Below are positions 38,445-50,965 of a stretch of 64,000 nucleotides of DNA, piece after piece; position 1 is the stretch's first letter, and each line of letters opens with the position of its first letter. Origin of the DNA: Pterois miles (Eukaryota > Chordata > Actinopteri > Perciformes > Scorpaenidae); assembly GCA_947000775.1 (NCBI GenBank), contig CAMQGK010000299.1, positions 4,167,501 through 4,231,500 of the forward strand. The letters run 5' to 3'. Position numbers and translations under genes: made by a program. The notes under the pieces are model-generated. The model did no database searches. It worked only from the letters and a program-made list of their open reading frames with translations, and was not told where the DNA came from.

Positions 38445-41400
38445 ATGGCGGTGTATTTTGACCACCGTATCGAGGCCCCTGAAAGCAGTGATGTGCCCTC
38501 TCAGTTGACCTGGCACTCAGTTCTTCCTGTACTGGCTGTGGCCTCCAGCAGCTCCACCACAGGGGGAGGAAATATAGACCTCTACCTGCAGCAGGTAAAC
38601 ACTGGCACAGAAAGAAAGACCACTACTATTCACTGTTTGTGAATATTATCAATTACAGCATACTTAACAAAGTTTGCATACTTCACCCCTGTCCATATAC
38701 AGGGAGAGTATGTGGAGAGCCACCATTTGGAACGTCCTCACCAGCTCACAGTGCTGTGCTGGCATCCCACAAAGCCAGTGTTGGCACTGGGCTGGGAGAA
38801 TGGAGAGGTAGTGCTGCTGACATACCCCTCCAGAGGTCAAGCAGTCCTTCCCAGCACACATGCAGCCTGCATCACGCTGTTGGAGTGGAGTAGCTCTGGC
38901 AGCCGCTTAGTAACAGGTGATCAGGTGAGTTTATTGCAGTGACTGTTTACACAGACATACTTTTGCACATAATGCTGTTCATGTCATATCAACATATTGA
39001 TGCATTCATAGCCAGCGGATATGCTGGTGGGCCTGATTTTTAGGGCTGACTTGAATGCTTTGAAGCTTCGAAGCTTTGAAAGTGGTATTCAGGACAGCCC
39101 TACTGATTTACATACATGATAATCATGCCCTTTTCTGAGAATACTTGGACCAAGTCTTTTAACAACGTGTCATATTTGGTGCAAGCCCTAGCAGGGTAAT
39201 CAAGAAATAAATTGTGTGCAAACTGAAACCATTTAAACTTCACATTTCCTCTAATAGAACCACATAAATATAGTTTAACTATTTAATGACAGACTGGAGT
39301 GCTAGCAGTATGGAAGGTAGATGCTAGAGGGAGACTACAAGGAAACCACCTTGTGAAGCATGAATACAACAAACCTCTAACTTGCTGCATCTTCAGACCG
39401 GCCTCGCCTGGGGAGTAAGTAAACAAGACGCACTGCTCACAGTTAGTCGTTCTTCTTGACAGTGAGATAATTATATTGAAAACATTGTGATATTACTATA
39501 TTTCCCTTCATCTGAATGCTGCGTTGCTGATAGAAGGATCTAACTCATGTTACAGCGATGTGGCAATGCTCGCTCGGGCATCAGTTAGTGGAGATGAGAG
39601 TGCTCTGGACATGTTCAGCTGGAAGGGAGCACCTCTCAAGATGGGCCCACAGGAGGGACTTGGATTTTATGTCAGCACAGCAGATGGTATGTTTTTTTTG
39701 CTTTTGCTGTGTGCAGCATTATAAGTATATTGCTGTCAAAGTATTTGTGTACTACAGTGAATATGTATTCTTAAAGCCACATTGTATTGACCAAAGAAAA
39801 TTTAGAAAGATTTGACAATCTAACAGGTTTAATGAATATCATGAATAATCCATGTTAATCCATGTTAGACTCATTTGCTGTTTTTCAGCTAAAAATATAA
39901 TTAAGCCCACTTTAGCAGTATTCCCATAAATTTAAGTTGTTAAATATGAATAATACATGAATACATATGAGCATTACGTGCTATTGGGCAATGGATGTCT
40001 TATCATTTTTTTTTTTATTTTAACCCTGTGTACCTTGTACATAGGAAAGGTCCACTTTGTGGATGAGCACTGTAAGACAAGCACACTTCTCAGTGTGGAG
40101 GGCACAATCAAGAAACTGCTCTACTTTGAGAAAAGAGAGGCACTTGCAGTGATCACAGAGACCCTGATGTTGTCACAGTACACTCTTGGACCTGAGGGAG
40201 AAGCCCAGGAATTTATGAAGGTAGATACCATTTGAATGGTAACAGCTTGGGTCCATGTTTAATTCCTGTCAGCTTGGTTGCATCCAAAATCACATACTAT
40301 GCACTACAAACTCAAAATGTATATTGCCGTTTAACATACTTTTGTGTGAATCAGCCGCATTACTGCTCTGAGCAGTGATTTATGTCATCACCTCCTGAGC
40401 GTCTCCTTGCGGGTTGGAATGAGTAACCATAGTAACCAACTTCATCTGACCAAACAACGGTTTGTGAGAATCAAAGTCTGAAGTAAAATTTAAAACTATA
40501 TTATGCCTAGCAAAATTAAATCTTATACTTACACTTAAATTAACCTCCTAAGACCGAATTCATTTTTGTCCTTTGTGGGAATTACTTCTATTCATTTTCA
40601 AACATTTCCGTACTTCTGTGTGAGGCAGAAAAGAGTTTTTTAGAGCCAGACGCTGAGGAGGTTTTAAAATGTGTTTTATATCTGAAAGAATTAAAAAGAA
40701 AATAGTATTACTTTATCATTACCAAACCGTGCCTTGTATTGTACTTTATCTTCCATAAATAAGTGACCCAATGTCTACAAGGGGCTTTATAAAAAAATCT
40801 ATATATGAACAATATTATTGAGAAAAAAATCCTTTCTGATATGTTTCTTACATCCCAATTAAACTATGTAAAAGAAAATATAGATTAAATATTAAAACCT
40901 TTTTTTCTTCCATGTCTCAGGAGGTTAAAGCCTTATTGAAGTTACAGAGCTGTCCATAAACATTTGTTGTGAGTGTTGACGTCACAACTGCATTGCATCA
41001 TGAGATATTTATGCTGCTGTAGTGTCCAGCGTTTGCATAAAGTAATACTTCACCAGTAATAGTATGCAATTTGCATACTATGGTCTATACAAAGCTCATC
41101 AGAGATATAATTTATTTTTTCTAAAGGTTAGTTTGATTTGTAAGCATGTTTTTTTCATGGCAGGTGAAGTTGAGCAGTAAGACTGGGCAGAATGTAGACA
41201 TCGTCTGGACAGAGAACGGCCTCCTTATCACTGCAACAGGGGAACAGGTTATTAGGTCAGTGTACTACATACACTGTTTGTACACACCTACTGTACATTC
41301 CTATTTTAAACTTGAAAATCTGTCTCCTTTTTTAGGCTGTGGGACCTGGATGGAGACGACAACTATGTTTTGTCTCTCGATGAGACTTTGGGGTTTGAGA

Positions 41401-44400
41401 GAGGAGAGATGATTAACTGTGTTTCATACTGTGCAGGAAAAGGTAACTGCTAAATAGTCATCCCATACTGCGAACAGTATAAGTGCTGTTTGTTTCTTCA
41501 CATTCCTGTGTACGGTAGTTTGAAGATGTTTTATTTTATCACATTCTCAAACCCTTAGTAGACTGATTACACAGAATCAGTCCCCTTAATTACCACAATA
41601 TGTTTACACTTGTTTCAAACCCTATTTATATAATGTTGTGGCCTCCCCAGAAATCTTGGCAGCTGGTACAAGCCATGGGCGCATAGCAATGTGGAAGATG
41701 GCGGTACAGCCAGGAGGCAGCAGAGGTGAAGCCAAGGACCAGTGGAAGCTACAGACACCCACAGAAATACAAGGAAATGTCATTCAGCTACAGGTACTGT
41801 CTGGACTAGCATTTTCACAGAATGTGATATTAGGACATGAAAATATATTATGTAAAATTTATACAGCTGTCAATCAATTAAAATATTGAATTGTGATTGC
41901 GCTTAATTGTCTATAGTTAATCCTAATTAATCTCAAATTAATCACATTTTTAATGCTTTATGCAAATGCATGTATATATTTATTAATGGAAATTAATTAA
42001 CAACACAAAACAATGACAAATATTGTTCAGAAACCATCACAGGTACTGCATTTAAGTATAAAAATAGGCTCAAATCAAATCATGGCAAACTGAAGTCCAC
42101 TACACACAGCTGTCAGTGTGTCAGTGTCCTGACTTGACTATGACTTGCCCCAAACTGCATGTGATTATCATAAAGTGGGCATGTCTGTAAAGTGGAGACT
42201 CGTTGGTACCCATAGAACCCATTTTCATTCACATATCTTGAGGTCAGAGGTCAAGGGACCCCTTTAAAAATGGTCATGCCAGTTTTTCTTCGCCTTAATT
42301 TAGCACAAGTTTGGAGCATTAGTAAATTACCTTCACTACAAGCTAGTTTGACATGGTTAGTACATATGGATTCTTTAGGTTTTCTAGTTTCATATGATCC
42401 CAGTATCTTCACTCTAGCTTTAAAACAGCTACAACCTAAAAATAATAAGTTGCATTAATGCATTAAAGAAATTAGTCAAAACATTAACGCATTATTATCG
42501 TGTTAACTATGACTGCCCTGATATGTATTGTTATATAAGCGGAAAAAATATATATATTTTTGTCAACATATGTATGGTATTCTGCTGGGAAAGTTCCTCC
42601 TTCCATCCTTCCATTTCAGTGGGGCACGAGCCTGAATCTGCTGGCGGCCAACAATTCAAACACAGTGCTGATCCTGTGTGAGCATGTGATGTCAGCCCAC
42701 TTTGGCCAGCAGGTGGCAGCAGTGCAGCTCACCCCAACCCAGCTTAGCATCACCCAGTTCAGCACAGGAGTGCACCTCACTCTGCAGTCTGACTTACACA
42801 TCAAGGGAGTCTGTGTTACTAAGGTATGCGTGGAGTTGAAAAGGGGAATATGTAGCATTAATATTTCTCTGTACTTAAAGCTGCAGTGGGTAGAAATGGA
42901 GTAAATATGATTTTAAAAAGTTGTTTTAATAAAACGGTCCTGACAGTAGTGTATGAGACAGGTAATCTAAAAAAAAATCATATTCCTCTGTGTCGTCTGG
43001 TGTCCTCTGGTGCTCCTAATGGCATCTGCAAGATTTCACAGTTCGGAGGAAAACAACCAGTCAGAGCTGATCTGTAGTCTGCCGCCTGGAAGCCGACTGT
43101 CAATCACTCGTGAACCCCAATCAAACGGTCAAAGTAGGCAGTGCCAATCAAGTATGGATCAGTCCTCTGTTACTGTAATGCCCATTTTTCTCCTCAAATG
43201 TTTTCTGAAACATATTGTAGTTACTGTTTAGCTGTAAAATGAGAAAGTTTGTGACCTGGCGGCCATGTTGAGATCAGCTGAGGAAATACCAAGCAGTGCC
43301 CACCAACCAGAGCACAGCCAATAGGAACGCTCTCTCTAACATGACCTGTGATTGGCCAAAGTCTCCCGTCACAGGTAGATTTTTTTAAAGCCTGCAAACA
43401 GAGCCATGAGGAGGTGCAGAAGTCTAGATTTCTCTTAAAACACTTGAATTCCAATATGCTGAAAGGTTATTATGCAATTTTTGCCCAGTGAAACCAAAAA
43501 CTTTCTGCCTACTGAAGCTTTAAGAAAAGACACTGAATACCTTTACAAAGGGTTGCCCATGAAGGCAAGTACAAATTTGAATTGACATCATGGTAACAGG
43601 GTGTGTGTTGTCATACCAACAGGATTCAGTGACTGTTTGGAGTGGCAAGCAGGTCACTGTGTACGAGCTATCAGGAACAGCTCTTCGCAGTACAGGTACA
43701 AGACTTGAGCAAAAGCCCACTGAACAGACCAAACCAGAATTTATAGATGTGACATTTTAGAAAACAACACTGATTTCCCTGTACGTCTTTCTCTACCTCC
43801 CCTCCCGCTGATTTCCCAGGATCGTTTCCTTGTGACTCCCATGTTGCAGCTGTTCATGGTGAGAACCTCTACACTGTGGAACCTAACAGGGTCCAGATTC
43901 GCACGCCACAGGTCTGTTGTCCCACCCTGAAACCTACTATCCAATAGTCACTAAACACCAATGTGATGTCATGTGTGACCTAGCTGTTTTTTCCTCTCTT
44001 TTCTATAGGGCACCGTGAAGCAACTGCTGACCTTCTCCAAGGCAGAGGGCAATCCTGTGCTACTCAGTGTGTGTCAGTCTTACCTGGTGGTAGGCACAGA
44101 CACAGCACACATTAGAGTATTTGACCTCTCCCGAAGGTATGTAATGATAATGTGGATGTTGGTATCACTTCAAATATAAAAAGAAATCCAGCTAACTTCT
44201 ATGTTTTGTTTTTGTCTGTTGTTTGTTGTTCCAACTACCTTTTTGTCCAACAATGCCTGTCTTCCTGTATGTCTTTTAGAGATGCCAAAGCTCACTACGG
44301 TGCTAAAAACCTGTCTGACCAAATTGCCAATCTGGGAGCCCTGAGGTCAGTCAAATGTAATGCCAACGGCAGCCAAGTCAGCATCCTAATCTCTCAGGTG

Positions 44401-47400
44401 AATGGACAACATACAACCCTCTCCTTTGTTTTTGAGAGCTGATACTAGGGCTGTCAAAGTTAATGCATATTAACACAAATTCGTTTTAACATCACTATGC
44501 ATTAATGCAATCAATCTTCCGGAGGTTGTGCCAGGCGCAGTTTTAAAGATACCAGTATCTACTAATATGAAACTAGAAAACCAAAGGAATTCATTGGAAC
44601 CAACCATGTCATACTAGCTCATCGGAAGAAGGTTAAATAACACGCTAAACGACAGGAAAAACTGTCATGGCCATATTCAAAGGGGTCCTTTGACCTCTGA
44701 CCTCAAGATGTGAGGATAAAAATAGGACCTATGGGTACCCACAAGTCTCCCCTTTACAGACATCCCCACTTTATGTCAGTCACATGCTGTTTTGGGCAAG
44801 ACATAGTCAAGTCAGCACACTGACACACTGACAGCTTTTGTTGCCTGTTGGATTCGAATTTACCATGTTATATTTTGAGCATATTTTTTATGCTAAATGC
44901 AGTACCAGTGAGGGTTTCTGGACAATATATGTCATTGTTTTGTGTTGTTAATTAATTTCCAATAACAAATATATACGTACATTTAATTTGTGATTTATTG
45001 CTATTAATCATGGATAATCATGAGATTATTTGTAATTAAATATTTAAATTATTTGACAGCCCTAGCTGATATGTATATATTAAATATTCCAGTATCTTAA
45101 AATTTGAATTTCATGTGAATCTTTCTCTTAACTGAGCTGTATGTAAATCTTCGTCTCAGGTTAATGGGCGACCAGATCACAAAGTGTACTTTTACGACGT
45201 TGAGATGGACACTGTGACACACTTTGACTTCTTCATTGGCAGACCGTCCAGCGGGATCTCACAGCCAGAAGAAAGTGAAAGGTAGCTGCTTTTGACTGTA
45301 TTTGTATGCTGCCTGTGTAGAGTTTTCTCCTCCTGGTCGTCTTATATTGTACGTGACTGTTCTGTGTTTCAGGCAGCAGTTTCATGGGACGGAGCTCAGC
45401 GGTCGCTGTCCTGTTTCTCACTTCTGGGACGAGAGTGAACCTCGTCTCTTTGTTTGTGAGACAGTGCCAATCAGCTCTGAATCCACATCGACTGTTACGG
45501 ATATGGTAAAGACTGCTGCTTAACACTGAGATAATTTTTGAGCAAAGCATAACCCACGCTGGTAGTTTTGACTTTCACCGGGACTACTCAAAATGTTTCT
45601 CAAAAGGGCTGTATATTAACATGTGTATACTTCTTTTTTAGCACTAGTAGTTATTATTATTGTTAAATAAAGGATATAATAATAATAATTTTGATTTTTG
45701 CTTTTGATGATTTTAATAAATGCAAAGTAAATTTAATGTAGTGACTTGCTTTCCCTCTGCTCAGATGGATGTGTCGGTAGTGACACTCTTCTGTACGCAG
45801 GAGCATGGGCTCCTTCTTCAGGACTGCTACCCTAAACCTTCAGGCCTGCAGGCGCTCCTCGCTCTGGATGTGCCCTACTATTATTTCAGCTGCAAGGTGA
45901 GGATGGAGAACGCTCTGTTCTGCTTCACTGTTGTCTCTTCACTGGGGGGGGGGGGTTCTCATACAGCATCTGTAAAGCTTCAACTCTTCTTTAACATATT
46001 CCTTGTGTTTTTGATTGCACCATCACTATTCTTATGGGAAACTGTGTGTGTTTGGTCTCGCACTCCCCCAGCTATTATTTCGGAGGGGGGGTGTCTTTTT
46101 ACCAGAAGTAAGTGTGTCTGTCCCCTACTGTCAGAAAGCTTCTTGACTCCCAACAACTGTGGTCGTGTATGCCTTGTGCTGCATTTAAGCAAAATTTAAG
46201 CATTGGCTCCCCAAGATCAGCAGCACAAGTGCATCCCTGAAATATCTAGATGTCACTATGCTGTGTCCAGTTACCGTCCACTTTGTCTTGATGAAAATAT
46301 TTGTTCAGTGATGCTTTGTTGTTTGGTTTGCTCTGCCTCTTACCCATTCCTAAAACCCATGTTCTCCCCAGGCTTTTGCATTTTACATTTGCCTTACTAA
46401 CAATGATCGTACCTCACAGCATGCTGCATTCATTTACTGGCTGTGAATCGTATGTTTACCAATCATAAAACCATGTTTTCCTGCATGGTCTACCCCTCCT
46501 CAGCCTGGTGAGAGAGATCCAGGGTTAGCAGAGGTTTCAGCCACAGCATCAGCAGCACGTCCACAGCAAACCCAGCCATTGAGGGGTTCAGCTGCTCAGT
46601 TCCCCAATATGGTTTCCAGGCGAGCTCTCAGAGATTTTGTAGGCCTGGAGAACTGTGAAAAGGCCACCCGCGATGCTATGCTCAACTTCAGCTTCTACCT
46701 GACTATCGGTGACATGGATGAAGCCTTCAAGTCTATCAAGCTCATCAAGAGGTAAGACATCATTACATGTGTCAGTTCATAAAGAGGAAACATGCAGGAT
46801 GGCATGTCCTTGTTTCTTGTTACTTCTTCCAGCAGCCCTTTCCACAGGGGCTTTAGTTCAAAGGCTAAGCAAAGACCACAGGGATAGCATTGTTGCTACA
46901 GCCTTGACTCTCCTCAGAATACTTTACAGTGCTTTACAGCGCAGAGCTGTAACTGCAGTATTTGCCTTTGACTTACATTGAGAATGGGGCTTTGTCGCCC
47001 CTTGCTTTTATTCACCCCTCATGTCATTCAGCACCTTTGATTGTTGAGGTCAACATAGAGGAAAACTAGCATAATAGTTTTGTCGCCGTAGAAGGGATAG
47101 TTTGGGTGTTTTTTTAAATGGGGATATATGACTATTATCTATAGTCAGTGTATTACCTACAGTAGATGATGGCTGGCATGCCACCAGTTTGGAGAAACAG
47201 ACAGGAGTTACTGCACAGAGTCAAAGCAATGTACTGCTGTCGATGGGGCCAAAAGTATTTCATTAGCCTAAAATTATCAATTTCAGTTTAAGTGTATGCT
47301 ATATTTAGAATATTTTTGCTGCTTTACTTTGTCGTTAGACAATGCTTTCTGACAGCGAACTGAAGCCATTATAGTGGCTTTGGTGGGAGCATCGATAATG

Positions 47401-48000
47401 GCTTCAGCTCCCCATCAGAAACAGACTGTATAGCTGTCTCACAGCAAGGTAAAGCGGCGAAGTGTTTCTAAATATAGCATACACTTCAGCTGATATCAAT
47501 TTTTTTAGGTGGGCTTTTCTTTTAGGTGGCCAAAAAATATGTTATGCTGCCGGCCCCGTCTACAGCAGTGCACTGCTTTGCTCCTGTGTGGTAAGTCCTG
47601 TCTGCTTCTGGGGCGTGCTGACTGGTGTCTTATCCCTAAAGTAATACGGCCAAAGCAGGCACTTGAAAAGTGAATAAAAAGAAATGCCATACCACTGTGT
47701 TCGTCTTTGGAAAGGTGTGTACATTTTAATACTGTATATGCAGAATTCCTTAAATATAAAACTAAAGTCCACTGTTTGACTTCAAGTGTATCATATCTTG
47801 ATGCTATAATCAATCAGCCTCCCAGAGAATAACTTTTTTTGTTTATGTAAGTACATGAAATAGTATTTTAAACACAGGACATGATTAAGGAGTTTTTCTG
47901 TGTCTATGCTTAGGGAAGGAACTCTTCAATGTGTATATATGTGACTGTTTCTGTTAGTGTGCGGGTGTGTTCAGAGGGGATGTACTTTTCTAAACACACT

Positions 48001-48047
<47 letters not shown>

Positions 48048-48139
48048 TAGGTCCCTCTGCCAGTTTGATCCAAAAGGAGTGCCCTTTCCATTCTTGCAAA
48101 CACTAAATCAGGTCAGTAAAAGGATGTGCGTGTCTGTTC

Positions 48140-48176
<37 letters not shown>

Positions 48177-50891
48177 GGGGAAATGTATGTGATTTCAGCA
48201 AAGATCTGATATTATCTTTAGCCGAATACGTGATTCAGGGCACTCGGTCTGGACTCTGCTGTGGTGTTGCTTTCGCACGTACAGATATAACACACATGGG
48301 AAAATAGCTTATCCCACTGGATGGATATTCCAAAGAGTTTAATAGGCACGATGACAGCTTTACTCAGTTCCTCATTGATGGCTATTTTTACTCCTGCTTC
48401 TTTTTTTCTTTTTTTTAGAAAAAGATCAGCATTGTGTTAGATTCCCGCATATCTCCACCCACAGGAATATGCATTTCCTCCAGCAGTAACCTGTACCTTC
48501 TGGGACTTGTCTACATGGTGCAGATCTTTGAATTGGCAAAGACTCTCATACTTCGTGATCCTGGAGCCAAGCTTATTTCACGGGGCTTTATTCAGCCTTG
48601 TCCCTAGATATAGTGAATCAAGTAGAAAATTTGTGAAACTTATGATTCACTACATCCAAAACATATTTTCAGTATGAAAGTCTCTGCGCCTCCCAAAGCA
48701 GACGTGTGTCAGATACAGGTTGGAATGTCTTTATTCAGTCCAGACTGTGCTACTTCCTCTCATTCATGTTGTCCTTGACTTCAGGTGACTGAATGCTGCA
48801 GGGTTATCTGCCCACATTGAATGCAAGCCTTCTCTTGCTGTCTTTTTGCCACTGCATTTGCTATTTAAAAGCAAAACTCCCCTTTTCTATCAGGAACAAA
48901 AACTCCAGAGGAAATGTTCAGGGGTGAAGCACAGACTGATGGATGATGTGACGGTCATCATAATTGGCTGTGGTACATGTGAACTGGGGTATATGCCATT
49001 TGTCATGGGAAAGTGTGTAATTCTTGCAGTAATTCACTGCATGAAACCATTACATTTTTAGGGGTGTAACAATACATTAATATGGATAAAGGTATCTATT
49101 CATTCATCCATCCATCCATCCACCCACTGTCTTCCGCTGATCCAGGCTGGGTTGTGGGGGCAGCAGGGAATGCCAGACTCCTCTCTCCCCAGCAACGTTT
49201 TTCAGCTCTTCCTGGGAGACCCCGAGGTGTTCCCAGGCCAGATGAGATATATAATCTCTCCAGCGTTTTCTGGGTCTGCCCGGGGCCTCTTACCAGTTGG
49301 ACATGTCCGGAAAACCTCCAAAGGGAGGCGTCCAGGAGACATCCTGATCACATGCCCAAACCACCACAACTGGCCCCTTTCGACATGAAGGAGCAGCGGC
49401 TCTACTCTGAGCTCCCTCCGGATGTCTGAGCTCCTCACCCTATCTCTAAGGCTGAGCCCAGCCACCCTTAAGAGGAAGCTCATTTCTGCTGCTTGTATCC
49501 ATGATCTCATTCTTTCTGTCACTACCCAAATCTCATGACTATAGGTGAGGGTTAGAGCGTAGATGGACTGGTAAATCAAGAGCTTTGCCTTCCTCCTCAG
49601 CTCTTTTTTCACCACAGCAGTCTGGTACAGTGCCTGCATATCTGCTGACCAGAAGGTGCAATCCATCACTTTCTTGCAGAGCGCCATGGCCTCAGATGGG
49701 GAAATACTGACTCCCATCCCCATCGCTTCACACTTGGCTGCAAACTGCCCCAGTGCATGCTGCAGGTCACGGCTCAATAAGCAAACAAAACCACATAATC
49801 TGCAAAAAGCAGAGATGCAATTCTGAGGGCACTCTCCTCCCCGGGCTGCCCCTTGAGATCCTGTCCATGAAAATCACAAACAGAATCGGTGATAAGGGAC
49901 AATCCTGGCGGAGGCCAACAGCCACTGGAAAAGTGGTTGCCTCTGGGCCGAGTATACGCCCGCACACTCACTTTGGTTATCCATTCAGTGATTAGCAATC
50001 CAATATGACTGATGCAAAGTGAAAACATTGATGCATGTCATCATTTGGAAGATTTATTTTGAAATTCTCATGGCACGCCCGTGCTACCATTTCTGTCCAA
50101 GCGCACCTCCTTCCTAAACATTCAAAGAGTTTTTAAACATGAGAAATATGGCACTTCATAGTGAACAACAGAAACATCTATTTTTATTCTGTTTATTAAG
50201 AGTCCAGTAATGACATTGTCAAATCACATTTTAGTTATTTTTGTGAGTTGATATAAATGTAACTGATTGTGTTAAATGGGCATATGATATCGTCTCATAT
50301 CAATCTTAAGTCCCTGAATTGAATCAAATTAAAATTGTATCGTAGTAGACTTTGTGATACCAGCAAATATTATATTGTCCAAATAGTCAATATAATATTG
50401 TATTGTGTTTGAACTTTTGATTTACACCTCTATAAGTTCTTCTCCACTGTTAGTCTACCATTCTTTAAAGAAGCTTTTTCCATTTTTTGAAGAAAATAGT
50501 AGAATTTGAATTGTACAAAAATGTAGATATTTATATTTACGTCCACAGAGCGGTAGGAGTGTTTGTGTCATCTTTCACTGGCAGGTTTGGGTCATCTTTC
50601 TTGTAATGATGGTGCTGAAATTTAAAATGATTCTACCAGTGCACTCACTGATGATTAATCTAGATAAGAGTATTTTTGGAGGATAGCTGTAACACACGAC
50701 ACCTAAAGCAATATACAATACGTGCGGCACTTTTTCTTATACTATACTGTGCTGTAGATCAAATGACAGTCCATATGGACAAATCTTGAGGGTTAATTAT
50801 GGCTCTTCATTCTTGACCTGCATGCTCAGTTACTTACTACTACTTTTCTTGCACTTTCAACCTTATCTAACAGCCCTCTGCCCTATTCTGG

Positions 50892-50965
<74 letters not shown>

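Noticed and set aside
39534..39555. Upstream acceptor GATAG before 39534 for the fourth ift140 exon
   Set aside because: It gives the wrong phase and an immediate stop; the acceptor TTACAG before 39556 keeps frame and matches the human protein.
49082..49429. Plus-strand frames across 49.1-49.4 kb
   Set aside because: They are the antisense of the decayed LINE reverse transcriptase.
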